From Chenopodium formosanum (lineage: Eukaryota; Streptophyta; Magnoliopsida; Caryophyllales; Amaranthaceae), in NCBI GenBank assembly GCA_024500155.1, contig CM044869.1, forward strand, positions 53,585,898-53,649,897: 64,000 nt of DNA. Reading direction: 5' to 3'. The notes below the pieces were generated by a model. That model was given only the letters and a program-made list of their open reading frames with translations, did not search any database and was not told where the DNA came from. Each line of letters opens with the position of its first letter. Position 1 is the stretch's first letter. Of this stretch, positions 11,683-24,603 are shown one piece after another. Made by a program: the position numbers and the translations under genes.

Positions 11683-12179
11683 GTAACTTTACTTGGTATG
11701 GTTATAAAGGTTCATTCTCAAAAGGTGTATTAGCTAATATTCAATAGTCAATATATACTTTTTCTGTTAAATATTGATAAATAATACCCTTTGTTGTAAA
11801 TTGCAATTAATATTTAATGGAGAAATTGAAGTATTTTGTATTAACTAGTTCTTGGTTCGAGTAATGCCCTAGGCCATATCAATGTATTCATTTTGCTAAT
11901 AAACTTTTATAACGATGAAGTGAAATATTAATACAGATTGATTAGTTTTTTTAGAAATCGATGTGCTATAAATATTAAAAGTAATGTATAAAATTATATT
12001 TTTAAGCATAATTATTATTGTACTCCAAAATTCATTATCCAAAATAATAAACGAGCTATCATTGACAACTGCGTAACACTGTTGCACGTATCACTTATTT
12101 TAGTTGGCCACTCCAGCTCGGATCGGATTACACTTAAGCTAAGTTAATGACCTAGGGCCTAGGGGACCATGCATATATA

Positions 12180-12829
12180 TAGGGATATTAATGGGGCAGC
12201 GTGGGACGGATGTTGGTCTTCCCATTCCCATCTCCACCTAACATTTTCATCCCAATCTCCATCCCCGCGGCTGATCCAATATTTATCCCCATTCCCGTCC
12301 TGGCGGGTACAACTCCAAAACCATCCCCGCCCCACCCCCACTTGGATATCCATCTCCACCAAAGACCCGCCTAATCCCCACCCAAGACCCGCCTAATCTC
12401 CGTCTCTCAAATACACAATCCTACTGTCCTACATAATTAATACAGATTATATATATATATATTATAAAATAAAAAAAAAAAAGAAACATTCTTAATATTC
12501 ACACATTTTTTTATTATAATATAGTGTAGTACATTAAAGTATTATAATTAATATTTTACTTCATGTAATTATTTTATAGAATATTATAAAAGTATATAAT
12601 TTGCTTTTAAAGATATATAGATGTGGGTATGAAGCGGGTACGGAGTGGGGCGAGTGGGGCGGGGCGGGGCGGGTACAACTTAAAATCCACCTCCGCTCCA
12701 TCACCCATTGCGGGTATGGTTTTTATCCCCATCCTCGCCCCATCACCTGCCAAACCGAGAACCATCCCCGCCCCAGTGGGTCTCCTACTTGACGGGTCTC
12801 CTACTTGACCCACCCCACTGACATCCCTA
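12180..12829. mobile_element. non-autonomous hAT-like element with GGGGCGGGGC-type repeats
   Basis: The ends TAGGGAT(A/G)T(T/C)A(A/G)TGGGG are inverted at both termini. The 8-bp duplication CATATATA occurs at 12172-12179 and 12830-12837. G/C-rich repeats near both ends (for example 12650-12672) surround an AT-rich core around 12420-12600. Frames on both strands at the ends are composition artefacts. Confidence 0.75.
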
Positions 12830-12980
12830 CATATATATCTAACTAAGCATATAAAATGTAAGACATGGGTAGTCCTTTATTAACATGTGGTCCAAACCTG
12901 ATTATTTGACTTGAACTTATTAAGATTCATCAATAATAAATGGGATCAAGTTTAACTTAGCTGCGCTAATTAATAATTAA

Positions 12981-13432
12981 CTAGTGTGTCGCCCAGGCGA
13001 TGCACCGGGTTACTAGTTTGTACTTGTTTAATTTGCTAATCAAATTCAATTGTTTAGATAGTAAGACTTGTTGGTTTCGAGTTTATGTCTTGCTATAAAC
13101 ATTTTTTAGTTGTCAAACTCAATCATTACATAATGGAAATAAATAGTATAATAAAAACACAAATTAACATATCTAAATTAATTATAATTTTGTTGGATAA
13201 AAAAATACAATTAATAAATGGCTAAGATATTAAGACTCTTAATTTAAGACTTGTTGTTCTTAAGTTCAAGTTTTGTTATAAGCATTTTTTATATGCAAAC
13301 CTATACATGTGAAAGTGACATGTCATATTTATAATGACATGTGGCGCATATTGCTGACATGTTGAAGTTGAAAAAAGTGATACGTGGAACATATTCTGTT
13401 TTAGAAATATTTTTTAATATATAAAGTATAGA
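12981..13432 (-). mobile_element. small non-autonomous Helitron
   Basis: Read on the minus strand, the 3' end is a GC-rich hairpin (CCCGGTGCATCGCCTGGG) followed by CGACACA and CTAG, then the target T. The 5' end is placed at 13432, where the minus strand reads TCTATACTTTATATATT, a usual plant Helitron start. The 3' junction is good; the 5' flank is C rather than the expected A, so that end is less certain. Confidence 0.6.
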
Positions 13433-13671
13433 GTATAAATAATGTCTTATTAAGACTTTTTTTTTCATTTGTAAAGGGACGTACTTATATAATTCATGAA
13501 TTATGATGTATCTTAAATTCTCAATTTATATCGTGGTGGGCAATACGATTTTTGCTTGTTGGTGAGGCCTATTGCATCACATAACAAGAAAAGTCGTCAT
13601 ATATAATTCGATCTTATGTACGTATCACTCGGCTAAATCATCTAACTACTTGCTAGAAAATTTTTAACGTA

Positions 13672-13933
13672 GGGCCTGTTTATATTTACTGAACTGAGCT
13701 GAACTGAACTGAATTGAACTGATTGAAGCTGAACTGAACTGAACTGATTGGAACGGAACTGAACTGAACTGAACTGAATTGAGCTGAAATGAATATTTTA
13801 TGTGAGAGGGAAATTAAGAGCTGAACTGAACTGAACTGAACTGATTGGAACTGAACTGAACTGAACTGAACTGAACTGATTGGAGCTGAACTGAACTGAA
13901 CTGAACTGAAATTAAGTAAATGTGAACAGGCCC
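13672..13933. mobile_element. Tourist-like (PIF/Harbinger) MITE with CTGAA repeats
   Basis: The inverted ends GGGCCTGTT...TTTACT and AGTAAA...AACAGGCCC surround dozens of CTGAA pentamers. A 3-bp duplication GTA flanks the element (13669-13671, 13934-13936). Best-preserved member of the family in this window. Confidence 0.75.
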
Positions 13934-14138
13934 GTAGTCAATATAATATCTGAAAGTGGTTCTAGCTACTTCAAATAAAAATTATACATGTCTTAATAGC
14001 CATCTAATAAAATCTCAGTGACTCATAAGATACTTGTAACTTAAATGAGCTTCGTTCACATGCATATTGCCATGAAGATGAAACTTTAGTTTGAGGCTTT
14101 TTGTTTCATACTTAAAACACTTCTTAAGTAGTTATTAA

Positions 14139-14299
14139 AAGTCTGTTTACATTTACTGAACTAAACTAAATTGAACTGAACTGATTGGAGTTAAACTGAA
14201 CTGAACTGATTGGAGCTGAACTGAACTGAATATAGTTGAAATGAATATTTTATGAGAGAAGGAAATTAGGAGTTGAAATGAAATGAACTGAACAGGCCC
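14139..14299. mobile_element. Tourist-like MITE with CTGAA repeats
   Basis: Same family as 13672-13933: AAGTCTGTTTACATTTACTG at left, AACTGAACAGGCCC at right, TAA duplicated on both sides (14136-14138, 14300-14302). Confidence 0.7.
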
Positions 14300-14302
14300 T
14301 AA

Positions 14303-15670
14303 GCACCATCGTATGATTAATTTTGTCATTGATGTTCACTTATTGATTAATTTTGCTTTTGCATCAATTCTACCGTGTTACTTTAGACGACGGATCAAAG
14401 TTGTACACAATTGAGTAAAATCTACAAATGCACTCGTAGTATTATTGATTAATTGTGTAGTTGTAAAGCTGTAAAACTAACTTTTTTTTTTAATTCTTGA
14501 TATGTTTGCCACTTTTACGGCATTACAACTCGAAAAATTCTTAAGTTTTAAGATTTCATTGGGTATGTAATACTACTAACATGATTGGTCGTGTTTGGTT
14601 AAAGGAGTTATAATTGGTCAAGAGATTGTTGGATTTTATCATTTTATCACAAAATTTACAAAAATCTTTTGAACATCATTTTATGAAAGTTTACGTGTCA
14701 AAATATATTAAAGTTAGGACCATTTAAAATGTACTCGTTGGATTAGGAAGTAGATCTGATAAGACTCGAGGTTGACTAATTGAAGGCAACACATACATAT
14801 TGTTTGGTATGTAGTTCGTTTTCATGGGTGGTCTAATAATGGTAACAACCTTCGTTTCAAAGACACTAGCTAGATTTTTTTGGCGTCCTCCAGTGTAAAA
14901 AGTGACCAACTATGCATTGTTTTTAATGTTATTTTGCGTTATAGTTTTAGAAGATCCTGAATATGAGTGAAATTGAAAATAATTTTGAATGTAAAATTTA
15001 TTTTTATGTAAATCCCTGGTTTCATTATTGTGGCCATTCTGTACATGAAAAATTCTATATATTACGCATTTTTACAGTCTATTAACTTACAAAGAATTAT
15101 AATTTAACATGCTTTTATTGATATTTAAAGATCGAGTATAGTATTCATAGCTAACAAAATCATAAAGGTAAGCGTTACAAATAATGATACCCATAAGATT
15201 AGAGAGAGTGAAAGCTATAAGCTTAGAACCCATAATGGAGGACATAATTACACCTTGCTTGAAACAATCTACAAGGCAAACATTACATAATGCACCTAAA
15301 GGGTGTTGTTGGATAATTTTCAAGCACAAAAAAGGATCTACGTATTAAGCTTACAATAGCTTAATAGATCTAACCAAACAATTTCATCTATTAATTTGGC
15401 TTGAATTTTCTTCCTACCCCTTACTTCTTTCACATGTGGGAATCAATGTCTTAAATTCGTACTACTACAGTACTACTACATGCATGAGATTCATTCCTAG
15501 GCGATGTTACGTACGGATCGGAGTAGATCATGTGTAATTCTAATGATCAAAATATATGATAAAGTATACAACATATTCGTAGGCCTCAATCATCAGCTTA
15601 ACCTTTTGGTTGAGATGATCTTTTAGCATGTTCCATACTAAGCTTGACCTTATTGAAAATTTTAGATTAA
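14303..15670. other. intergenic AT-rich DNA
   Basis: No gene was recognised. Short minus-strand frames at 14724-14909 and 15087-15329 show no domain, start context or splice pattern that would support a gene. Confidence 0.4.
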
Positions 15671-16041
15671 GGCTCCGTTCACTTCACCTTATTTTTGCTG
15701 AACTGAAATTATTTTTACTGAAACAAAATTATATTTGCTGAACTTAAATTATTTTTACTGAACTTAAATTAATTTTACTGAACTACAATTATTTTTGCTG
15801 AACTGAAATTATTTTTACTGATTTTCTATTATAATTTTTCATTAGGATAACTGAATTTTACTGAACTGAACTTATTTTTACTGAACTAAAATTATTTTTG
15901 CTGAACTGAACTTAATTTTATTGAACTAAAATTATTTTTACTTAATATTATTTTTTTAAGGTGAAGTGAACAGAGCCTAAGTTCAGTTTAGTTCAATTCA
16001 GTCAATCAGAACAGGGTCTAAGGTGAAGTGAACGGGACCTA
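15671..16041. mobile_element. Tourist-like MITE (CTGAA family) with adjacent partial copy
   Basis: The main element spans 15671-15977 with inverted ends GGCTCCGTTCACTTCACCTT and its complement, flanked by TAA (15668-15670, 15978-15980). The interior repeats CTGAACT(G/T)AAATTATTTTT. Immediately after it, 15981-16041 holds a reversed fragment (GTTCAGTTTAGTTC...) ending in a second GGTGAAGTGAACGGGACC terminus, suggesting one copy inserted beside or into another. Confidence 0.7.
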
Positions 16042-16846
16042 AATGATAAAATAGTATATAATAATATCGCAATATATATACTTTCATTTTTTTTAAGGAA
16101 CGTCGCAACATACTTTAAAGATAATAAATCTAATTTTTTTAGAATAATTTTAGATTAACTATAATTAAATCTAAGGCATAATATGTTGATACGAAATTTA
16201 AAATTTATACTATGATATATTGAAAAAATAATGGTCAAAATTATATAATTTGATCACAAAACTCAAATATGACTTACTTTTTAAGAAAGAATAGTATCAG
16301 TGACAACAATTGAATGTTCATGAAGGAATCTTTAATTTTTACTAGTAATAGTATAATACTAATCTCTTTGACTCTTAGTTGGCACGAATTGAAACTTGAT
16401 CACGTAAAAACATTTTTTTAACTGTTAAAGGATATTAATACAGTGCAGAAAAGTGTAAGTACGTTCAATTTTTTCTTAGCATATGATGTAGAATAATGAA
16501 AATTCCATTGTACAATTTTTAGAGAATATCATATATATATATAGCAGTAGCATTACCCTTAAAAAGTAACGCACAAATATGTAATGATGAAATTGATAAG
16601 ATTCCAGAAAAAAATTTGTCCTTTTGATTGGTTGGAGAGTCTCTTTTATAATCTTCAAAACACGAACTAATGGGTTGTCTTTGGAATTTTATTTTATGAT
16701 ATGATCAAGTGTGAGGTGCTTACTTATTTGGATTTCAGATTACTACATTTATCTCCACTCTAGCTTAACTTGTGGACTCAAATAATGTAAGCAATTTTAT
16801 AATAAAGCCTAAAATAGAAACAAATTAAATCCTTGTTGACCCTTGT

Positions 16847-17083
16847 GTCAATTATTGTGAGTGAATGACTTAATACGGCTTAAAACTACGTATTATAATG
16901 GAAAGTAATTGTCATATCAATTAAAGGATGGATCGATACGAATTATTATAATTATAAATTCCCTTGTCAATTGTTATAAGTGAATGACTCAATACAACTT
17001 AAAACTACGTATTATATCAAGATGTAATTTAATAGTCATATTTATTAAAGGATCGATATGACAAATTATAATTAATTTTTTAT
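16847..17083. repeat. diverged tandem duplication, unit about 120 bp
   Basis: Unit 1 (16847-16966) and unit 2 (16967-17083) share TGTCAATT(A/G)TT, GTGAATGACT, AACTACGTATTAT, the ATTAAAGGAT block and ATAATTA tails in the same order. No coding content. Confidence 0.7.
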
Positions 17084-19738
17084 AATTTTTGTGTTGTTTG
17101 GTCATGCTCATACTTACATTTTTACCACGCAACCCTAATGGAAGTATTTTAGGAAAGTCAATCACAATTATTTTGATAGGAAAAGTGAAAGTTTTTCTTG
17201 GGCATTCTAAAATAATGTAATCCATAATACAAGTATTTAGGATTATAAAATCTTAATGGAGGGAGTATAATTTATTTATTTTAAAAAATATTTTTAAAAC
17301 AATATTTAGCACTTTTTTCACTTTTAGTTTGACACCTATCCAAATCTTATAATTAACAACCTTTATATTGTGTTCATGTTGCACAAAAAGTGAGCTATAT
17401 ATATTACACCATTAGTTGGAAATTTGGAATGACATTTTATCATTGGGACACCTAACTTAGCTTGCTTTACTAGTTGGAAGATCTTTATAATGGAAAAATC
17501 TAACACACCTAAAATTTGTGTAATTTTCCGCATTTGATATTTTAAAATATCTTTGTATATATGTATTAAATTTTTTTTGGATATTTACACTATTTATTCA
17601 GTATTTTTAACAACCTTAATTTAGGGAAGATCATAATTTATAATGATGAATCATGAATTTATTTAACTTCCTACTCTAGCTAGTTGTCATGCTTTTTTAA
17701 TCATTAGTTTCCGATAAATATGTTTCGTATTTTCTGTTAAATTAAGTTTCCAAAAATAGCATTTAATAAGAACATCATCATGAGAAATAAGGACAACTAA
17801 CCCAATAGTTGGAAATTTAGACATTACTTTTGCTTCCTGTTTTTTGGGGACTTTAGACACTACTTTTTCTTTGGAACACAAGTATATAACAATGGGAATT
17901 CATCTGATATTTACCTTTCCTAAATTCTTTGTGATTCCATGCTAACCTTTGTCTACTAACAAAGTAACAAGTCAATTGTAGATGCAAGCAAGTATGATTG
18001 CTTGCAATTTTAGCTAGTATCAAAAATTGAGATCGGATCTCATTAACAATCACATAAGTTCATGTAATTGATCTCCATGAATAAAATTTTGTATTAGCCA
18101 AATAAATTTTTTGTTCACTTCCGTGTAATTAAAACAATCAGTTCAAATGAAAAAATCATAATGAATAGCTACTAATATATTTCAACAAGAAAAAAAAAAT
18201 TAAAGGTACCACACAAATTAAGATCCTTATATTGTAAGCGAGATATCCAATCAAACAACCCATATGTGAAATTGTAGACATGTTTTTGTAAAGATGAAGG
18301 GTTCATTTTCATATTGAGAGCAACACATTAATAACATGTATGTATGGTGTTTATTAGGTTAGCATGTAAAAAATGGGTGACAAAACCATAATTGTGGAAT
18401 AGAAAGTGGTCTCTATCGTACACAAATTGCACATGCAAGTAATTTGATAAGGATACAAAAATGTGGTCCATCCTTTGTATCCTAAAAATGGTACCTTACA
18501 ATTTGACAAGACTTACCCGGCCCGACCCTAAAAACCATCTTATTCATTTGGATCATTCACCCTCTTTCTTTACACTCAACTCAACAAACTAGGTCGGCAT
18601 CCCCATTTTGGCAAATTTTGGATGCTGTAAAGTTTATTCTCATGAGATTTTAGATGCTAATTTAAGGTTTGTACAATTATTCTTTAATCCTTCTATTAAT
18701 TCTTTGATTTATTTCATTGGACCTAGCCTATTGAATTATGAATATACTGGATAGCTAGGCATCTAGGTGTGAAGCAGGTATATATGGCTAGAAGGTGATT
18801 TTTCTTCGGTGTATGGTGCAATCGACAACGGTCCTAGAGGTCGCTCGCCAATTTGGTTAACTTGATGATATTAACATGTTATCTAAGTTTTTTAATACTT
18901 CATTTATTCTCATGTTCGAAGGATAGGTAACATGGTAGCCCATCTTATGACAAGATGGAATACTAGTAGTTACTCATCAAAATTTATCTGTATGGTTTCG
19001 TTCCCACGTAGTCTTGTACTTATTTAGCGAAAATTTGATTTATAAAATGTCTACCTAACATTTTTCTTAAAAAAGAATTAATGTCATAATACATGCTTTT
19101 CATGCTAGGTTTATAATAGATATCTAAAAACACAAATTAAGTTAAAATTAAAGGTTATTGTTTTCCAATTTGGTGGAGAGTTATTGACCAAGGGGGTAAA
19201 ATTATATTAAACAAAAACATAATTAATTTGGTTAATTTATTAATTGAATTGGCCGTGATAAGTCTAAGTTAACTTCCTTTTGACTCATTTTAGTTGCAAC
19301 TTTGCAACCTATCGCAGTGACACAATTTAATAAGTTTTAAGAGAAACGAGTGATTGAAGAAGGGTTTTAGCACTAAAATTTCCAAATTTGAAATGGTTGT
19401 ATCTTATACAAGTATAATGAATGAAGTGATGCAACTAAAATGAAATTAATAGAGGTTGTGATGTCAAAAAACTTTTTATAAGGATTTGGGGTTTGGGTAT
19501 GTGATAGAAAAGTTGCATAATACGAGTATATTGTACGTAAACTTTAATGTTCAAAATTGTTTTGTGGTGAAATACTATTAATCTATTATCATGACATATT
19601 GACATGTACGGTGGACTCCACCAATAATATACGCAGTACGTACAAGTGTACAACAAGCATTAATCTATTTAATCACCATGTAGAAAAATGTCGTATAGTA
19701 TGAATTATCATTTGGTGATGTTCGTTGTGGTAAGCAGA
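17084..19738. other. intergenic AT-rich DNA
   Basis: Nothing gene-like was seen. A lone Stowaway-type terminus (GGAGGGAGTA, about 17259-17268) occurs without an obvious partner. Minus-strand frames at 17687-17881, 17853-18053 and 19435-19656 lack recognisable features. Confidence 0.4.
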
Positions 19739-20296
19739 CCAATTGACCAAATTGGTAAATAAAATAGACCCTTAATGATGATAATTTGGTAAAAAAAAAA
19801 TGATCTCAGGCGACAATTAACCCAGAATACACATAAATTTCCGACAACCTACTCGTGAATGCTTAATTTAGTTTGTTTTCCATGGTTTTTTCTTCAATAA
19901 AATAATTTTCTCTCCTAATTTTCCAACAATTTTAATGGAAATTACAATTTGAAGAAAAAAATGTTTAAAATATTATTTTTCACTTAATTTTCCTACCCCT
20001 TATTAATATTTTTTTTTTTTTTTGAAAAACAAGTGTTGAAAATAAATTTTGTATCGAAATTTAGCAAAAATTTATGGGAAAAATTAATTTAAAAAACACA
20101 AAAACAAAATAAAATAGGGGTTTAAAAGTATTTTTCGGGAAAAAAATAGAAATTTTTGTCTAAATGTCGCCTGAGTTTATTGTTTTTACCAAACTGTCGC
20201 ATATGGTTAGTTTTTTATACCAAATTGTCGTCGGAGTAAGATTTTTTTACCAAATTGTCACTAAAGGTCTTTTTTATTTACAATATGGTCAATTGG
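19739..20296. mobile_element. MITE-like inverted-repeat element
   Basis: The left end CCAATTGACCAAATT and the right end AATATGGTCAATTGG are inverted. Inside, both arms carry repeats of TTTGGTA(A/T)AA and the pair AGGCGACAATT/ATGTCGCCTGAG (about 19809 and 20164). The core is AT-rich. The family was not assigned. Confidence 0.55.
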
Positions 20297-21579
20297 CTTA
20301 TTTGTTGAGTGGAGCTAGTCTAATTATGCAAGACAGCCCTTAGCTTATTTGGTGAGATATATATAGCTAGTCCCTCCATGTTGTTACACAAATTTTACAC
20401 TATTAGCTAGTCTAAAGATTATCTTTTGACACAAATAAGAATCTTGGTTTAATATTCCTCTGTCTCTACTATCGTTGTAATTTAGGCTTAACTTCCTCTA
20501 AGTGTCTAGCTAGGGTTTGTGCGATTGCAAAGGAAATCATAGTCGATCTATATATGGATGCATGCATGATCACTGATGTGTGTAATTACTTTGCTTTTAC
20601 AACTTAATGTTTCGTAACTTTCATAGCTAAGTTTCTAAATTATCATAAAGTTTTAATCAACATTTAGAAGCTAAGGTGTTTAGTTTTACTGCGATATTCT
20701 TTATATCATAATTTTAAAAGGATACATCACGCATACATTATTATAATAGTAAAATAACAGTTTATAGTATATTATAAAGTATCATTGTTTGATAGTCAAA
20801 ACGTTGCAAATAAAATAATAAGAACCCGAAATACATATCCAAAGACATAAAGCATCTTCCAACATACACAAGTAACACAACAATCGGATCTATCATGGAT
20901 TCATGGAGTAGCAGTATAGCAGTAACTAAACAAATTGGATAATTGGACCCACTTAAGCTGACGTTCTTTGTTGACCCAATTATGGAGGTCAGTCAGTTTA
21001 CACTGTACATACACTTAATTGTTGAATTAAGATGTTATATTAATTAGTGTTTAATCAACTTTAATTTAATTTGTCCAAACTTTTGAGAACCTTTTTATTA
21101 GGATTTGAGCGTGTATTAATATTTAATTTAATAAAATCACAACATAAGTACTACAGCTAATTGTGTTTAAGTGGGACTTTGTTTTTGCTACTCAAATCAT
21201 TGCTTGTTCACGTCCACATTTGGCTGATTAGTTTTTGGGAAAAAAAGACATTTTTGTTGATTCTGAAGATGTTATTATAACATACAAATTTGTACGTCTT
21301 AATTAATTAATAGTGATTAATCATTGACCCACCCTTAGATTATTCCTTGATTTGTTGGTTATCGTTAATCACTACGCAAATTGTCGTGTGTTATATAATT
21401 GGTTTTATGCAAATTGTTGTTGTTGGTTGTTAATTGGACATAGCGTAATCATTATTGGCTTTATTTTTGTTAATTATATTTAGCACTTAAATTTCTCAAT
21501 TTTTTATTTAGAAATTGGTAGATTTTTTTTTTTTACAAAAAAAATTGGTAGTTAAATTGGTAGAAAATAGAAATTTTTT
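20297..21579. other. intergenic AT-rich DNA
   Basis: I see no coding region, RNA gene or defined repeat in this stretch. Confidence 0.4.
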
Positions 21580-22690
21580 TAAATTACCACCCAAAAATGT
21601 AATCATTTTCGAACTAACCATCCGTTTAATTTTTTATTTTAAATTACCACCCCTTAAATTAAATAAATGCTCAGATTACCACCCATTTTAAAAATTATTC
21701 AGTGGATTTTCCGTCTGTAGGCCCCACCTAACGCTTATTTGACCCTTTTTGATTGATTTTTCTCTTTAAAAACGCTCTCCTAACTTCAATTCACATTTCG
21801 TTCACCAAATTCTACCAAATTTCACTATAATTGTGGTAAATAGGTAGATTTGGGAATTAGGGTTCATGGAATCAAATCGAATTGGGGTTAAAATTGAAAG
21901 TTGCGGTGACTACGATTCATTCTTGCCTGCACTTAGCTACTGCAATTAGCTCCTTTTTGTGGGCTGCTGTTACGGTTGGAGAGGGGGATGCAAGTTGTTG
22001 CGCGGCTGTTTGCGACTGCAGATGAAGTGTGGTCGGAGGTGGGTATTGGCTGGGTTAAGAGGTTCGGTGCTGCAGAGTTGTTGGTGTGTTGAGTTGTTGT
22101 TGTAATGGATTAAATCAATGAAGGAAGCAGCACTAAGATGAAATTGGAAGCGAATGAAGTGAGCGTTGGATCTCATCAACAACACGAAGGTAACGGTCAA
22201 CTTCATGGCAGTCGCCGGAGAAAATCATCTTATCACGAGCTTCCTCGGAACAGGGGAATCCCATCGGAGAATGATCTTCTCCGCCGTCTCAACCACCTTC
22301 TCTTCGCCAGAGCCGCCATCTTCAGCTTTTAGTAGTGAGGAGAGGAGAGAGAAAATGAATGAGAAGGGTGATAGTGTAATGGTGGTGATATGTTGGTTTT
22401 TTGTTTGAAGTTGTAAAATTTGGGGGTTTAGAAATGAAATTAAATTGGTGTGTTGAATTCAATGAAGGAAATGATGATAGGTTGAGTGAAATATATCAGT
22501 GAGATGATTAAATCGAGAGAAAAAAAGAAAAATAATAGGAGGTAGGTGGGGCCCACATACGGAAATCCACCGGATTTTTAAAATGGGTGGTACTCTAGAC
22601 GTTTATATAATTTAAGGGGTGATAATTTAAAATAAAAAATTAAACAGGTAGTTAGTTCGAAAATAGTTATATTTTTGAGTGGTAATTTAA
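21580..22690. mobile_element. foldback or MULE-like non-autonomous element with about 150-bp TIRs
   Basis: The left arm (21580 to about 21730) reads AAATTACCACCCAAAAATG, TTTTCGAACTAACCATCC, CACCCATTTTAAAAAT, GGATTTTCCGT and GGCCCCACCT. The right arm (about 22530-22690) repeats these in reverse complement and in mirrored order. Flanks share AAATTTTT, compatible with an 8-9-bp duplication but low in complexity. The 800-bp interior is markedly more GC-rich and holds overlapping open frames (22138-22408) without a domain, possibly a captured fragment. Confidence 0.65.
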
Positions 22691-23484
22691 AATTTTTCCG
22701 AGTAAAACAACATTTTTTATGAGGTGAAAATCTATAAACTCAATTTAATTTTAATCGATATTGGGAGTAAAGACCTTATTATTCATACAATAAAATGCAA
22801 GTAGGTAAAAAAACATTTGGTTTAGACAAAAATAAGTTACGAATAGCAATGGCGTATCTAGAAACTTTGTATGAGAGGGGCCAAGATCGATTGGGTTTAT
22901 TTCTTTTATCTTGATAGTAATTTAAATTTCCATTAGGCAATAAGCTAAGACTATTTTTTTTTTTTTTTTTTTTTTCATGTAACATATAGTAATATATTAA
23001 TATGTAAGTGCTATTATGTCACGCTAAATACATAGGAGTTATATGGCTTAAGAATAAAGTATCTGAATAATATGTAACCTTAATATAATTTGGGACTACT
23101 TAATAACATAAAATACTAAAATAGAAAACAAAGAAAGCATGAATTAAAATAATAATTAAGAGTGTAGCTTGTAAGATTTGAACTTACAACCACACACTAG
23201 GAATTTATTTTAAAATGAAATCAAAGGGGGTGGTCGTGGCCTACCCTAGCCCCCTCTTGATTCTGCTCTTGATGATTAGAGTTATTAGCTAAGACTACTT
23301 TTCTAAAAGACGACTTTTCTATAAACAAAAGGATAAATAATGAATTAGTAAGAATAATTTAGATGAAATTGTCATATGGTTTTAGCATATATACAAAGTA
23401 TCAATGTATCATATAAGATCGAAAATATTGATATTCTTGTAAATTTTTGATAAATAATCACTCTTCTCAAATTTTAATCCTTAA
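22691..23484. other. intergenic, probable degraded transposon debris
   Basis: A poly-T tract (22951-22975) and a segment around 22849-23275 with 'ggcgtatctagaaa' and 'cccctcttgattctgctc' resemble worn inverted ends, but no duplication could be read. The 22779-22985 minus frame is low-complexity. Confidence 0.35.
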
Positions 23485-23914
23485 CTAGGTTAGCCCCGTG
23501 CGATGCACGGTTTTAAAATAAAAAATAAATTATAGACTTTTTAGCACACGTTGAGAGAAAACAACTACTTTATCTGTCTTTTTAATTATTTTCTAATTAA
23601 ATATGAAAATACAATTTCCAAAAATCCATTATTTTCATATTTAATTAGAAAGAATCAATTAAACTATATTATTAACTATTTTTAACAACTACTTCTAAAA
23701 AATAAAATAGCGTAATATGCGTAGAAAACCTAAAATTTAAAATTCAATTTGAATTTAATTTTCAAAACAATGTTAAATAGGGTAGCTCAAAAAGGAAAAA
23801 GGAAAAAAAAAATGACATCATCCTTGCATTCTGGTGGAAAAAAATTAAATAAAAGAGTGACACGTAAACAGTAATGACGTCAGCGGTTGTTACTTTAATT
23901 ATATTTATTATAGA
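23485..23914 (-). mobile_element. small non-autonomous Helitron, both ends intact
   Basis: On the minus strand it starts A|TCTATAATAAATATAATT at 23914 and ends with the hairpin CCGTGCATCGCACGG, a short spacer GGCTAAC and CTAG|T at 23485. That gives 5' TC, a 3' palindrome, a CTAG terminus and insertion between A and T, with no target duplication. At 430 bp it encodes nothing. Confidence 0.8.
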
Positions 23915-24603
23915 TTAAATAAATTTTATTCTCTCATACCAAACGCGTTGTTAAAATTATTTAATTTTCCCCCTCCTCCCTAGACAGGTAGAAGGGTAGT
24001 TCACTTTCAAAAGTACATGTAGAATAGTCTTAACATAAAAACAATGATAGGTGTGAGTATTGTAGTCTATGGACCTAAAATAGTTGCAACGCAGAAAGTG
24101 GGCCTATGGTCCAACTAAGTCGTCGGCAAGTGAAGATTCAATTTTCGGACCAATTCTAAATTTGGACCCAGTTCAGCGTCTATGTCTTTGTACGACACTC
24201 TAGCCTCTGACGTTGTACACTTGTACTACTATTACTAATTAGTATGCCCTCTTTTAGGCGCTTAGCCTTTTACTTTTTTTGATTGACACGTTTTATATTT
24301 AAGATTATTCATACACTTTTTCTTTGATCGTATTTTGTGTTTATTACATATTGAAAATATAGTTGTTTCGAGTGTACTTGGGTGGAAATATTTGAATCAT
24401 TGATTCAACCGTTGAGGTCTCGGGCTGCACAATTGGAGTCATCGGCAGCGTCATTGGAGGACCTATAAGAGAGCGAACGTAAATTGCCCTCGGGGTAGTT
24501 TCGAGGGGCCCCTCTCCGATGGCTAACTAAGTATAAAATTTTGTTAGATTCGTCACAAAATATTTTCAAATATCATAATTTTGCTTATCAATAATTAAAG
24601 ATA
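23915..24603. other. intergenic DNA
   Basis: No gene was recognised. A GC-richer segment around 24410-24525 ('cggcagcgtcattggagg', 'cctcggggtagtttcgagg') resembles LTR R/U5-type sequence but lacks clear ends. Confidence 0.35.

Noticed and set aside
12159..12813. Trp/Gly-rich and Pro-rich frames on both strands
   Set aside because: They come from the G/C-rich repeats of the hAT-like element at 12180-12829.
22138..22408. Overlapping 64- and 80-residue frames
   Set aside because: They lie inside a transposon-like inverted-repeat element, have no domain and no splice or start support; kept only as possible captured sequence.
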